Positions 47,870-61,400 of a stretch of DNA of 64,000 bases are shown here, one piece after another (within the stretch, counting starts at the first letter, position 1; the number at the start of each line of letters is the position of its first letter). Under the pieces are notes generated by a model. It was not told the origin of the DNA. It ran no database searches and saw only the letters and a list, made by a program, of their open reading frames with translations. A program made the translations under genes and the position numbers. The stretch comes from Erythrophleum ivorense (lineage: Eukaryota; Streptophyta; Magnoliopsida; Fabales; Fabaceae). The stretch spans positions 2,609,001 to 2,673,000 of the forward strand of contig JAIUCV010000002.1 in NCBI GenBank assembly GCA_026724425.1, given 5' to 3'.

Positions 47870-50800
47870 TCACAGCTTAGATATGGTACGTTTCTCATCA
47901 AAAACAATCATCACCTTCCCAATAGCTTTTCTATCTCTGATAGCAGCAAAGGCGAGGTTAGCCTGCAAGGACAAATAATTGTTCAGATCATAGAGTACCT
48001 AGCCCCCCACATGAAGCTCTATTCAACACCTTGGTTCATCTACGAAGCAGTGATGGTCACAAGACGTGCCAAATGTTGAATTTTAAAAAATATATGCATG
48101 GATATTTCTTGTATATATGATAAAATATATAACACTAATTTTAAATTCAACCAATTTACAGAAATAACAGAATAATGTAATAATAACATTCGTAGTGATG
48201 ACATAAGTCAACTAGATATTACAAACAACTCAGTATAGATTGATATCAACCTAATTACAGGAACTTATCATATGTTCATTGACATTACAAGATGTCTATC
48301 ATATAAATACGTATGCACTTTGTCTTCTTCAATCTTCATCTTCTGTGCAAGATATAATTACCATAACCTTGTCCTAAGGTCCTAACTATTAACCACTCAC
48401 TAATTTAGCCTAGTGAAACAATAAATCCCAAGAATATGAACATTCAACTTCGGGATTAAACATTTATGTATACCTTCCAATGTTTCAAAAAGTTCATACT
48501 TTTCCAGATTTAATGCAAAAAATACTGTCTAGACTTCAAAAACTACACCAATGCTATTATTATAGTTTTATCTTGACATGATTGCACTATATACATGCGC
48601 GGGTAGCTTGATGGGTTTCAATTTGCCACCAGGTGCCATGTCCATAATACATTGTGTGCTGCTATGAATAACAAAAGTACTATTTTCCACATTACCGCAT
48701 CTAGATGAGATGGAGAAGAGAGGGGAAAAGGAATAAGGAGTTTGAAGAAATGCTGACATCTCTTTTTGGCCTTAAAAAAGTTTTCCTTGAAACATCAGCC
48801 ATTTAATAGACATGTGGTACGAAAGCAAAAAATTATAGTTAAAACTTACAAACTTCTCTTAGTCTTCAATTACCTTGCCAATAGAAGAAAATCAAATAAT
48901 TCCTTTGTTTGACCTCCTATCCTAATTCACTTATTGTTATTGATTAGGGGTTTAAGTAGCAATTCACTAATTAACAAATCTGGCAATCAAGTTTCTTTTT
49001 AACGATATTTGCTCTACAATCTGTAATAATGTCTTTGTTAGTATAACCTAGGAAGATCAAATGACGCCACTTACAACATTTAGGATGATAGACCCCATTC
49101 AGCCAAGGTTAGATGTCAAATTAAAAGAACAACTGTTTTTTTTTTTAAAAAAAAAAAGAATCCTGACCTCTGACAGCCGGAAAGAATGAGAAATGTAGAT
49201 AGAAATCAAGCCTCTTGCCAACCAGGATAGTAGCTCCCTTACAGAATCTTCAAGAACACCAGGGCGGTGTATTTTATAGCTACCCCAGTAAAGACCATGC
49301 ACTGTCCAATTCTGTCATAATGATATTAAATAGAAGATATCATAACCTAAAAATGAAGGATTCCACTCACCCACCCACACAGACACATAAAAACATAAGT
49401 ATGATGTATATGTATATTATGTTTACTGTGTTCAAATCAAAAGCACTTCACAATAACAAGGCAGAAGAACTAGTGCAATGGCAAAGTTAATGCCTTTTTG
49501 TTTGGAAAGTTTGATATCTAGTTTTGTGCCGCTTTAGATCCATAAAATAAAGTAACTGCTGTACTTAACAATGCTTTTCACCACCATTGTTTGAAAGGAA
49601 AAGAAAATGATGAAAGTACTAGTTGCAATAATATATGCAATTGTAAGGTTTTGTCGATATGATAGAGAGAATGCGATTAAAGCAACCAAACTATGTAGTA
49701 AATGTGAAGCAGCAAGAGACAAATTGAAAGTTTCCCCCAAGATTAGTAGACATAATATATAGCCAGACCCAGCAAGGAGTTATAATACTATATAATCTTC
49801 TGCAAAATTGTTGCATTATAAGAAAACAAAAAATTTACTAGATTTCTTATCCTGCTCATCATACCAAGCCATCCCATGTTTCCCTTAACACATGCAAATA
49901 AATGACAGATACAATTATATAATGTCACAGAAAAGATAAGAAACACACAGGACAGGAGAACTCAGGCTAATTTAAAGCCTTAGCTAGCAATTTAACAACA
50001 GAAGCTAGAATAATACATCAAGTGACCATATGGGAAGAAGGAAAGGAAAGAAATGAACAAAAGAGGGTAAGATCAATTTTCATTGCAATTTGTAAGACGT
50101 GCTTCCCTCCAATATCTCAGGCAGATTTCAAATTCCTCCTTGCACAATTTGATTATAGAATTCAAACTGTTTATGTTTGATAAAGCATGATCAGACAAGC
50201 AACAAGCACCAAGTTATCCAATGAACAAGTTTGACAGGGTAAATTCAGTCTGAAAATTTGTTCCTGAGGTACCTTGACAAGAGCTATATTAGCAGGGATG
50301 ACAGGAATTTCTCCACTTGCAAACCCAATGATCACAATGTTAGCTCCCCAGTTCAAAAGCTTCATAGTTTCTTTAGTAAGCTTGCCTCCGACTGGGTCAT
50401 ATAGGACATCAACCCCTTTGAGCTTTTGAGCCCGAAGGAACTCTTTGACACTCTGAGTGACATTTTCATGAGTCAAGTCCACCACATGATCAACACCAAG
50501 AGATTTCAAGAGCTGCACCTTTTCACTTCCCCTGAAACCAGGTTATTAAAAAAAAAAACTAAACTCAACTCCAAGGGATACTAGGTAAACGTGCTATTAA
50601 TAGATGTAGAAATGCTTGTCAACTGTCATATTATCAGCAACTAGATAAACAATTCACTACCTAGCGACTGCTATGACAATGGCACCACAAGCTTTTCCAA
50701 TTTGCACAGCTGCAAGGCCTACGCCCCCCGCTGCACCCAAAACTAGCAATACCTACAGGTCCATCATCCATTTAACCACACCATCAGACACATCACAGAA

Positions 50801-51570
50801 CAATCAAAACTGTAAAAAGGAATAGGTTATAACACTATACTGACTGAAGCAAACCATAGGAAGAACAAAATTAAGGTTGGTTGTAAGATTCATAGGTAAA
50901 GCTGCTGTACCAAAAGATACGTATAAATTCACACAGACATATCATGATTAGTTTGGTCTCCTGATCTTTGATAAATGGTTCAACCTAAAAATGTTGTCAA
51001 GTTGAAGATACCTGACCAGAGGTCAATCGAGCTCTATGGATGAGTGCAACATGTGAAGTACCAAAAGCTACAGGAAGAGCCGCGGCAGCAACCAGATCAC
51101 AAACTTCTGGTACGCGAAACCTTCAAATTTAACAAACATTAAACACGTGACGCAGAAGAGTTCTAAAATTAACAATAAAATTAAAACACAATGAAGAGCA
51201 AAAGAGTAATTTGAGCAGAATCTTACAATTGGGTATGGTCTACAACAACGAATTCTGCAAAAGACCCCAGAGGAACGAAGGAACAAACAGGGTCTCCAGC
51301 TCTGAAATTGGAAACTTTGGGGCCTACGGCGTCAACGAAGCCAGAGAAATCGGAACCTGGGATAAATGGCAAAGGGGCTTTCTCTTGATACTTGCCCAGT
51401 ATCTGCAAGTAATTTGCAAAATTCAAGCTGGTGGCTTTGATTCTAACTCTTACAGCGGTGGGAGAATCCAATTCAGGTAGAGGGTGATTTTTCGAGACAA
51501 ATATTGGGCTAGAATTGTCTTGTGCAGACACGGTTGGATCACCCAATTTTCTGCACAAAAGGGCTTCCAT
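47870..51570 (-). CDS. Quinone oxidoreductase-like protein (zinc-free MDR family)
   Basis: NAD(P)H-dependent reductase of the medium-chain dehydrogenase/reductase superfamily, quinone oxidoreductase-like protein 2 group. Substrate unknown, probably quinones or reactive enals. Six minus-strand exons: 51570-51227, 51120-51012, 50752-50661, 50531-50273, 49311-49168 and 47962-47870. They give 1041 nt, 346 residues, the usual length. GroES-like N-domain: MEALLCRKLGDPTVSAQDNS..., residues 1-125, with the IPGSDFSG signature. The Rossmann loop LGAAGGVG at residues 156-163 (exon 3) binds the cofactor, and DVLYDPVGG follows in exon 4. There are no catalytic or structural zinc cysteine clusters, consistent with QOR. 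The protein ends RKAIGKVMI.F.EKRTISKL. All exon joins hold frame. A TA microsatellite lies just upstream of the ATG. A broken duplicate lies 2-4 kb downstream. Confidence 0.92.
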
Positions 51571-51611
51571 TTCTGTTGGGTTCAGAGTTTCGCTATTGGA
51601 GAACACCGATA

Positions 51612-51614
<3 letters not shown>

Positions 51615-51648
<34 letters not shown>
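51615..51648. repeat. TA microsatellite in the 5' flank of the quinone oxidoreductase gene
   Basis: (TA)17 lies about 45 bp before the start codon, probably within the 5' leader or core promoter. The duplicate copy near 46110 lacks it. Confidence 0.8.
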
Positions 51649-51651
<3 letters not shown>

Positions 51652-52289
51652 TCTAAATTTTAATTCAAAGGTGATGCCGTCTGATCCGATCACTTAGCTG
51701 GGAATTCAATTACGGGATTTACGATATGCAACGAAAAGCCTATCGTTTTGTCACAACTTTGACAGTAGGAAAGCCTCGTGGTCAATCTCAGGGCAGTAGG
51801 CCCGCAAAAGCCTAGGCATTTTCATTCATGAGGATGAGAAGGACAATAAAGGATGTCGTATAATGACAATTTAACAAAACCCTCGCTCGTTTGTTATTAC
51901 CAACTATAGTTTGTCCTGATGGTTATTTTATCCTTTTAGAAGGCACGTAGCATCAATCTGTGTCTTTTAATACTTCAATAAAAATTACAGCGAATTGGGG
52001 GAGACGGGATATGTCCTATAATTTTCGATGGCTTCATTTTGATTGATTTGTTTGCGCTTTCCCTAAAGACTGGCCAGGATTCAATCCTTGCCTTATTTAT
52101 ATCAATGATCAATCCACCGACATTTTTGTGTTAAAGATCAGATTTGGAACACCAAGTTGAGCTTACTGAATGTAGTTGCCGATCATTCTTGCGAGAATTT
52201 TTCTATAAGCTGGGCTAATAAACTCGCATTAATTCCAAGAAAGAACAACTATTATTTACAGCAGAAGCTGCTTGATGCTTGTTCAATGT

Positions 52290-53537
52290 TCAAGAAGGAG
52301 GTTCATCTCCAAGGCCTGGAGGAACATCAAATCCAGACATGAAGTCATCCCCAAATATTAGAGCTCCAGCTGCTAATGCTCCCATTGCCAAACCAGAAGG
52401 TACATTCTCACTAGGGTTAGCCCCAGATGATGGTAAGGGATCATTTCTGGGGAGAAAAGTGGGAATATAACCAACATTTGAAGGTGGGGGTGGTGGAGAA
52501 GGAGTTCTACATCGTTCAGAACTTGGTCCACCCTCGTATGGCACAGTGTCAGAGAAGTTTGCAGAGAATTGCATTGGTTTTGTCTGTGCTTCATTCTTCT
52601 GCCGATGGAGTGAAGCCAGAGGCAGATGCTGTGAATAGACTTCCTCTAAACCATTCTCTGCAGTCAAGCAGCTATTATTGCCACGATCCAGGGCAACATT
52701 TACTCCCTCCTTTCCTACACAACAAACTTAAAGCTTCAGAGCAGGTAGGATTTGAGAAGAAGGATAAAAAATTTAAAATTTTAAAAATTAAAAACGGAAC
52801 TTTTTATATCCGAAAAATACATGCCTCAAATCTTGAATCTTATTCTGATTCAGTTTTTCAAATTTTTTTACTTGCTATTTATTAACTCCTAAGTTTTTGA
52901 GTGAGGAAGACTGAGCAATAAATTAAAAGTTGTCAACAACTAAATCGTGAAAAAATGACAATCTAAGATCACATAATTGAAGATGTTTCTTTTTAGGGAC
53001 AATTTCCTAAAAAACGTAAAGCCAGAGTTTAGCTACATTGGAGCCGAAGGAAAAAATTGTCAAATTTATACCTGGGTTCGAATTTTGCTCTTCCTTTACC
53101 TCGGAAATACGAATTGAAATATCAATGAAGCCTCGTGGTTTGCTGGAATCCTTCTTTCGTAATTGGTAGCTCCTAATTTCCTCATTCCCTGGCTTTAAAG
53201 AAACCACAGAATTCTGAACCTTCTTGGCTAGAAACTCTTTGATGATAACGGTTGCTGAGCCATGAATCTTCTCTGTGAGGAATATGGGGTCTATACTGTG
53301 AACTTCCACGTTCAGTGCCAGATCTTGGAGGTTCGTCTCTGACTCTGAGTCATCAACGAGAATGGCAAACTTGGTTCTCCACACAGGATTTTCATTCCCA
53401 GAAGCATCAACTTTGGTGCAGTATTTGCTGTTAGGATCAATCCACCCAACAGCAAACCACTGACGCTTCCAAAGTGAGGATGAATGCCCGAGCCCACGAG
53501 CAGATATGAAACTTATCTCAATCCAGATTTTCCCCAT
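52290..53537 (-). CDS. C2-domain protein, SRC2-like
   Basis: Probable calcium- or phospholipid-responsive membrane-associated protein of the plant SRC2/BAP type. Two exons: 53537-53072 and 52714-52290, joined CCA-G|GA-AAG, 891 nt, 296 residues. A C2 domain covers residues 1 to about 150, MGKIWIEISFISARGLGHSS through VWRTKFAILVDD and EKIHGSATVIIKEFL to GFIDISIRISEVKEE. The middle is low-complexity with a proline run (SPPPPPPS). The C-terminus has a Gly/Ala-rich hydrophobic stretch GLAMGALAAGALIFG (residues 263-277) ending PPGLGDEPPS, which resembles the small hydrophobic tail of SRC2 proteins. Acidic loop residues for calcium are only partly evident, so calcium dependence is uncertain. The ATG is the first in frame and begins the C2 fold directly. 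Confidence 0.87.
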
Positions 53538-54060
53538 AGAAGGCTCAGAGAAGAAAAGAACAAGATATTAAAGTGATCTTTGTCTCCAAAAATTCTTCCT
53601 TTGATGAGGTTCGAACAGGAAAAGAGAGAAAGAATATGTTTTGCATTGTTTCAAAGTCTACTTTCCTTTGATGCTAGGAAAATTAAAATTCTTATTATAC
53701 ATGAGCGCTGTCAGGAAAAGCTACATCCCAACTTCTTTTCCCGTTAAATGCATCAGAGGAGGCAGGAATCTGTTCCCGCTGTAAATAGGAATATTAAATC
53801 GATCATGCGTAAAGGAATTTGTAAGAACGCTGTACAAAGAAGTTTCACCAAGAAGCTACAATTCCCAACACATTTACATTGAACCGTGGGGCTCCTTCTA
53901 CTTGCAGTTACTCATTCCCAGTTCTCGATTGAATGAGACTTTAATTTACACCTGCCGAGAAGAAGAAAGAGAAACAGGGATACCAATTATCAAGCATTTT
54001 TCTAATTGAGCTGTAATAATCTTGTTTTTGCTTTCTGTTCATGTCGTGAGGCTTCCCTCG

Positions 54061-55781
54061 TTATATCATTGTCCTTGAAGATTTGCAGGATCCTTTAAGA
54101 GGTGGAACCAACAATAGCTTTCGGCCTGCAATTCTAACGTCGTATTCATCTTGGTGGGTCGTTGATGAAGTAGCCCTCATATACATCATGGTAGTAGAGC
54201 CCAGAATGTCACCTCCAAATCCACACGCCTTAAAAAATAACCTGACAGAAGTTTTGCATATAAATTGCAGTCCATAAAGAAATAGGATAAGGCACTCCAA
54301 AAGAATCAATTAACTACCTCTCATTCTCTGTGCAAAGGGCAGCTATGTCATAAATGTCTTTATTTGTAAGCATCCTACAGACAGGACGTGGTCATATTAG
54401 GATTTTTGGAGATTTATGAGTTTGATCGCCAGAGAGAAACGAGAGGGAGAAACAGGAAAGAGCCAAGAGACAACAAACACTTGCTTGGTTACAGCCAGAA
54501 TATTATCTCATTTGCATTTTTCGCAGCAAGGAAGGCATATTCAAATTAAATAACTCAAAATGCGGCAACTTGGAGATTGATGTGATCAGTAGAAGGAGCT
54601 CATATTTTGTGATGCCGACAAAAATTTTATACCAACAATCTACACGGCAACAGGCTAAGGTATTACAATTGAAGCTTGTCAACAAGCAGTCAGACATGCA
54701 GTGATAATAATTGAAAGTGCGTGATTCGTGAAGCAACTCAATCTCAGGAACTATCCAGGTTAACATTAAACGATCGTAGAGAAGAGAGCAAAAATACCTC
54801 ACAATTTTTTTAACTATCAATTGACCAATTCCCACTCTCTGCAGGGAAGGAATAACCTGCAAGGCACTGAAGCACGTTGATTCATGCATGTTAACTAAAA
54901 TGGTTGGATTGCCAGATGAATAACTCATTTGAGAAACAAAAAATGCAGTTTCTTCTATGTCATGTGTTGTTCAAGTACTGAATAAAGGCTCTATTGCCAA
55001 GAAGCGACAGATCAATTTATTTCGCTATACATATGTTTTATTAATTCACTGAAGCGAATTGAAAGACTAAAAAGTTGTCAAAAAAGTTACAGCATAAACT
55101 CCAGAAATTAATTAATAGAAGCATTGCACAGGATCAAACTACTTCTCAAAATCAAACGTTCGCAGAGAAATTTTTTTGAAAACACGCGTGTTTGAACTTT
55201 GGTGATGGAAGATCTGTGATCGTTACCATCACATCGTAGATTGAAGCAGTAAGGCCACAATCTGAAATGGCACGGCCGAAGCCCACCAACTGACCATCGA
55301 AGGGAGAAACCGGCGTCAGGCACTGCAAGAAATCCGTCATCCCCATAATCGAAGACGACGAATCGGCGGTGAAAGTGAAATCACCACCCCCATTATCATC
55401 AACAATATGGTGAGGTTTGCAGAAGACGGAGACAAGCACGGCGCTGTGAGACAGAGCAACGCGGAGCTTGTGGATATCGACGGGTTCGACGCGGCCATGG
55501 GAGTCCACGTAATTGGGGAATCTATAGCATGAATGGTTGCAATTGGCATAGAGTTGTTGAAGCTCGTGAGGATCGATGTGTTTTGGGTCCGTAGAAATGT
55601 AAATTGGAAAAGGCGACCTAATTGCCGGGCTTAACAGCTTTCCATTTTGTGAAGTTTTGTTGCTTCTTCTCCTGACCCATCTTAACTCCATGGATTTGGA
55701 CTGAAAACCCTTCATCATTTGTTTCTCTAACTGCATCTGAATCTTCATGCGAGCTGCAACTCCCGTTACCGCCATGTCCAT
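54061..55781 (-). CDS. GCN5-related N-acetyltransferase (GNAT), probably plastid
   Basis: Acyl-CoA-dependent N-acetyltransferase of the plant GNAT group, many members of which act in chloroplasts on protein N-termini or lysines. The substrate here is not determined. Four minus-strand exons: 55781-55227, 54856-54798, 54374-54318 and 54241-54061, 852 nt, 283 residues. The basic, hydroxyl-rich N-terminus (residues 1-60) could be a transit peptide. The fold begins near PIYISTDPKHIDPHELQQLY. LVGFGRAISDCGLTASIYDV is the beta4 region and VIPSLQRVGIGQLIVKKIV carries the CoA-binding Q-R-V-G-I-G motif A. TNKDIYDIAALCTENE and LFFKACGFGGDILGST complete motif B. A second in-frame ATG lies at 55775. All joins are in frame. 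Confidence 0.87.
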
Positions 55782-55859
55782 GGGTGTTTGTGCGTGGGAG
55801 AGAGGTGAAGTTGGATGAAATGAAATTGATATTTTGGTGGCAACCCAATTCCCACCGAC

Positions 55860-56570
55860 TTTAATTTCTATGAGTAATATGGAATGATTGTTTTTTTTTT
55901 CCTTAAGTTTAATAAACTTTTGGTTGATTATTTTTTTAAAAAAATATTTAAATTATAAAATTATTTTTTATTTAAAAAAATTCAATCTTTTTTTAAAAAA
56001 TTTAAATATGCATTACACTTATTTTTTCTATAACAAATAATAAATTACAAATATATTTTTTTTCACTAAAATATCTTTATATCTATTAATTGTATAATAT
56101 AAAAAATATTGTATATATATATTTGATTAATATAAAATAATTAATTTTATAAATTTAATAAATTATAAAATTATATGATAGAAAAATAAATTATTAAAAA
56201 TATAGGATATATTCATAAAATATTTTTTAAATTCAACTAATTTATATATAGTAATTTAATTTTAAAAACAACATATATACAAGTACTGTTGTAAATTGAA
56301 TAAAATTTTAAAATAAATTAAATTTATGATTTTTAATACAAAATAAATAATGTTGAAATAAAAATTAAAAAAGTATATTTTTAAAAAAATTATATCTTGA
56401 ACAAAAAATATTATTATTCTTAAAAATATATTAATTATATTTTAATTTTAAGGAATAAATATTTTTTAAAATAAAATAAAATAAACGTATAAGTTGAGTA
56501 TCTGAAAGAATAATTTAACTTAAATTTTTACATAATTCCGTGATACTGAGATGAAGCATTTTAAGGAGGA
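55860..56570. other. AT-rich 5' flank of the GNAT gene
   Basis: Very AT-rich with long A/T runs. No gene or terminal repeat recognised. Confidence 0.5.
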
Positions 56571-56574
56571 TTTT

Positions 56575-56835
56575 TTTTTAGAACAAAAAAGGGAGGTAAT
56601 AAACCGATCATGGACTCCCACGATTTTAACTGCTTGGGCCTAATTTTACTTTGCTCCCAAATTAACACTATACGTTCACCTTGAATTGGGCTGGGGTAGC
56701 TTGTCCAAAATCTTTCCTTGACATGCAAATTAGTAGGAACTCTTCTTACTATGCCAAAGACCATCCGCAGTATTCTTTTCATAACGTCTAGGTTCATTTT
56801 TTTCTATTTCTTTTTCTTTTGACGAGACCATAACG
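56575..56835. repeat. Left copy of a diverged ~240-bp direct repeat
   Basis: Shares ordered blocks with 58005-58240: GGACT(C/A)CC, TTAACT.CTTGGGC, ACTTTGCTC, AGTAGGAACTCTTCTT and GTATTCTTTTCATAA.GT.TAGGTT. The minus-strand open frame here has no family support. Confidence 0.6.
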
Positions 56836-56959
56836 TAGATACTTTTGTTTCTATTTCTCCTTGCTTTAATTTCTTTATTTTATGCATGAATGTTACACAT
56901 CTTTGGTATACATATTGATTAGATAATCATACTATTAATTAAAAAAAAATTTACTGAAG

Positions 56960-57830
56960 TTTGGCAGTGATCTAGTTGCCAAACCTTCCTTATATAGGCC
57001 AATTGTTGTAGCTTTGCAATATGCTACAATAATTATCAGACCTGAGATTGCTTTTGCTGTAAATAAATCCTGTCAGTTCATACTGGATACTTGAAATCCA
57101 CTTGAAAGCAGTGAAGCGTATTCTGAGATACCTGGCAAGAACAATTCATAATGGCATGCATCTGCAAAAACCCAAAAACCTAAAAATTACAACTTACTGT
57201 GATGTTGACTGAGAATCAGATCTGGATGATAGAAGAAGCACCTCAAATTTCTGTGTCTACATAGGCAATAAGCTGCTCTCTTTGACGTCTAAGAAGCAAC
57301 ATACAGTGTCAAGGTCAAGGGCGAAAGCTGAGCGTAAGAGCGAATGGCAAATGCTGTAGCAGAAATAGAATGGATCCAGCCCCTACTACACAAACTGAAT
57401 GTTGATACCAACAATGTGACAATCCTCTGTTTTGATGACTGCAAATCCAATACTCCGTTCTCGCATAGCATATAGAGCTAAACATTCATTCTATGAGTGA
57501 AAAGGCACATTCCTTCAACAGAACACATTGCAAATGGTCTCACTAAAGCTATTTCGAGCTCAAAGCTCTTTCTGCTAAAAGACAAGCGTTTGGAACAAGT
57601 AAGTTAAGGAAGAGGAGGGCCAGTTTACAGGAGAGGGTTGATCAGGCTTGTTGCAATAGTCGGGGCAGCTAAATCTAGCTGGCAGTAGTTAGCACAACTA
57701 TTACTTGATTTGTTATGAGTGGTTAGCTATCTATGTAATATGTATATACTATTCACGGAATAAAGAAAATCTTTTCATATTTCTCTCATCAGTTGTCTAA
57801 TCTCTCTTCTCTCTCTCTCTCTCTCTGCTA
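56960..57830 (+). mobile_element. Copia LTR-retrotransposon remnant (RT end, RNase H, 3' LTR-like)
   Basis: The plus strand reads YRPIVVALQYATIIRPEIAF, then LKAVKRILRYLARTIHNGMH, SLTSKKQHTVSRSRAKAE, EWIQPLLHKLN and HIPSTEHIANGLTKAISSSK. These are the conserved end of Copia reverse transcriptase and RNase H, broken by stops and small shifts. A purine-rich tract (GGAAGAGGAGGG near 57609) could be the polypurine tract, followed by LTR-like sequence to a CT run at ~57807-57827. Gag, protease, integrase and the 5' LTR are absent. Inactive. Confidence 0.8.
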
Positions 57831-58004
57831 TAACATTAATTTTCACCCACTAAGTTTAATTCATGTGTAAAATCTAAAATCTAAAGGCTTCATTTTTGCT
57901 AATTTTTAAAAATTTTGAATTTGAAGTTAATAAATTTTTTCATAAAAAGACTTCAATTTTTCAATTGAAATTGAGATCAAGTTTAATTTTTATTTTATTT
58001 TATC

Positions 58005-58240
58005 TATGGCCAAGTCTAATAAGAAGGCTAATAAAATAACGGACTACTCCCTGATTCTTAACTTGGGCTTATTATCCTTTTGCTCTCAGAATAATAATAC
58101 ACATTAATTTTAAGTTAGGTTGGCCTTGTTGCAAAAGTTTAGCTAGAAGTAGGAACTCTTCTTCATTTCTCTTTCTTCTTCTACAGGTATTCTTTTCATA
58201 ATGTATAGGTTTCATTCCTTTTTTTTTTTTTTGATGATAT
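58005..58240. repeat. Right copy of the diverged direct repeat, in the P450 3' flank
   Basis: Partner of 56575-56835, same orientation, 190-400 bp downstream of the P450 stop codon. It may mark an old duplication of the P450 3' region into which the Copia element inserted. Confidence 0.55.
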
Positions 58241-58430
58241 CATAATTGCAGATTTGATTGTTCCTATATTTGATTAATAGTAAAAAAAATATAGAGAAAT
58301 TAAGAATCAGAACTCATATATGTCAATCATACTAGGGGATATACAACTTCAAGATAATTTGAGACCTACAAAAAAAAAAGCATGGAAGCACAAAGCTAAT
58401 TCATCTAATTACTATATCAGCGCTCGGATA

Positions 58431-61400
58431 TCAAATCTTCTGAATGAGGATATATACGCCATGTCCTGGCTCTACAATCATTCTGTATGCTGGAGAATGC
58501 TTATAACTAGGTGAAAGAGAAAAACTGAAATGGGAGATGATAAGTGCTAGCACAACCTTCAATTGGACCATTGCGAAGTTCTTCCCCAAGCACAAGCGAT
58601 TACCCAATCCAAAGGGCACGTATGCATGTGGGAACTTGCAAGCCTTAGAGACACCATCGCTGAACCTTTCTGGTTTGAACTCATCGGCATCTGGTCCCCA
58701 GATATCAGGGTCTCTGTGCAACGTTGGGATCAGAGTCCATAGACAAACCCCTTTTGGAACGTTAAGGTTTCCTATTTGGATGTCTTCATATGCCTCCCTT
58801 GACACAAAGGCTGCCGGTGGATACAGGCGCAGCACTTCTTGAATCACCATTGTCACCTATATATAGGAAACTTTTTTATTAGAAATTGGAATATTGCTAT
58901 ACATTGAAAACTTTTTTGTCAGGAGAACATGCTCACATGCACGCACATGCCTTAGACCTTAATATTTTATTAGGTGATCAGAGTATTCTTTTCACTGTCT
59001 AGTTTGGGGCATTACATATGTGACATTGAAGGTAGACTAACAGAAGGGTGACCAGGGATAAAAAGACAATGTTCAGCTCTCATTAGATAAAAACTTTTAG
59101 AGTTTTTAATTAGGGTTGTTCAGTCTAATCCATGCCCTTAACCAAATTGAAGCTTTTGAAAATCAGGCTGGGCAAGTTTTTTTTTTTTCCCTTCAATTAT
59201 TATGGTCAGAAGTATCTTCAAGTTTTGTTTATATTAAGCCCTCGCATTGACCGCATATATTTAAAATTTTACTTCAAAAATTTTTTTAAAAGAAATCAAA
59301 ATTTAAGTTGATAAAGAGAAATAATATTTTCTTTTATCAATTTAACTAATCCCTTTAGATTATCCAATATTACTAGCTCTTCATAAATTATAACAGATTT
59401 AAAAAAATATATAGTAGAAGCAAAATTACATAAGATGACTAGATGTATAGTATACATTCTCAAAATCAAAGTGTGTACCGTTTTGAGGTGGGGGAGAGAA
59501 TCTGCATCTGGTATGCCGTTTGGGCAAAGTTGAGCAACCTCCTTCCTAATGGAAGTTTGCCATTCAGGGTGTAGAGCAAGAAGCATCAAGCACCAAGAGG
59601 CAGCAACGGCAGTGGTTTCATGTCCAGCAAAGTATATGTTCTTGCAATTATCCACTATGAATCTCTTGGAAAACTCCTCCCCTAAACTTTGATCACTCAT
59701 GGCTGCTTCCAGCAGTAACTGCATCAGATCCTTCTCAGATGAGTTTGTCTCTGACGAGCATTCCCGCTTGCGTTCCTCCACTAACTCCCATATCAGTGAT
59801 TCTATCTCTCTTTCCAAATTGTTTATCTCGTTTTTCTTCTTTGTCCAGAAATTAACCATGCCCCTGCCATCCCCAATCACAATCAGGCTTAGACTACATT
59901 AATTAAAGAGATATTCTTAGCCTATCTACAAAATAGACGTATTAAAAAGTCTATATAACATATATATACCTCTTCCTGACTAATTAGTGTATATATTTTT
60001 GTACAAAGTAATATCTACAAAGCTTTTACAAATAAGCTCGATCCGGTGATGTCTTGAAGAACGAGTTATAAATTTACGAACATCAAATAAAATAACACAC
60101 CACAGTCAGTATATATAAATATTAATTTTAGAGTATATTAATGATTCAATTTTTAAAAAATTACTCTCTTTTCAATTTGATTTTCTGAAAAAAGTTTTTT
60201 AATTTAGTTTTTTTAAAAATTACTCTTCTATTAATTTAGTCTTCCAAAAATAAAGTCTATTATTTTAGTCCTTAAAAAATTATTATTCAAATTTAACTTT
60301 ATAAATAACTTTACTTAATAATTAAGATTAGAGCTATCAAAATAAATTAGATTTGAAGGGCTAACCTATTCAACCCTAAAAAAATAAATAAGCTCAGGCT
60401 AATATAATGACGTCTTATTTTTAAATAAGATTTTGTTGGCCTAACCTTACTTGACCCTAAGGCTTGATAGGATTGGGCTAGGTCCTTAAGTCCAATTTTT
60501 TTTAAAAAAAATTTGCAATAACTTATAGTGTAAATTAAAACAAAATTTGAGGGGAAAAAGGTATTTTATTGTGAAAAACATAGCCAACTTTTAGGGTTAA
60601 CCTTAGAAGTTAAGGTCAATCTCTGAGATTAAGGCCAACAAAGTTAAGACCTTATAGAAAGCTCTAAACTCTATTGACATCTCATTAAAAAAAAAAAAGA
60701 CCCAACCTTATATGACCTTAGGATCAATTTAGATAAGACCAATTAAAGCCAAGCTAGCCTTAATTTATAGTTCTGCTCAAAATGTTCATTTACTAGACAC
60801 AATTTTATACATTTTTTAATCACATGGATATGTGGTTTTATTATAAGTGATCTTTTAAATAAGGTATATGAGCTGAAAAGTAGAGAATAAACCGAATGAA
60901 AATCAAACTTAAAGGCATATCTTTTATTGCAAAGTTAAAGATTGCAACTGTCTAATGTTTAAAGGTTAACCTATCAGTTGATGTATGCGTTTTTTGTTTA
61001 GAGGTTAGTCATTCATGTGACCTGAGATTAATCAACCGAGTCATCACGTACCTTTATATATAAATATAAGTGTCTTATAAGTAGCATATCTTTTTTTGGC
61101 CAGACTTGTTATAAGTAGTATATGAAAGCAATAGTTGGAGAGGAACATTGGCTCACCGAAAACCAGTGACTCCGAAAAGGAAGCCACCTTGCTTGGACAT
61201 GGCCTTCTGAATGCTCCTAAGCTTTGAGAAAACCTCTTTTCCCTTAGAATAAGAATGGCCAAAACAAACCCTTGAAATAACGTCAGCAGAGAAACCCCTC
61301 AAATCTGCATCAACTTTAACTTCAACAGAAGTAGTGGCGCCTCCTTCTCCTCCACCCTCATTAATTAATTGCTCCCATTTTGATAGCAAAGGTTGCGCTG

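Noticed and set aside
52427..52885. 152-residue plus-strand frame
   Set aside because: Antisense to exon 2 of the C2-domain gene. The minus frame joins cleanly to the C2 exon.
56561..56797. 78-residue minus-strand frame
   Set aside because: Falls in the diverged direct repeat, its counterpart at 58005-58240 is not open, and there is no family match.
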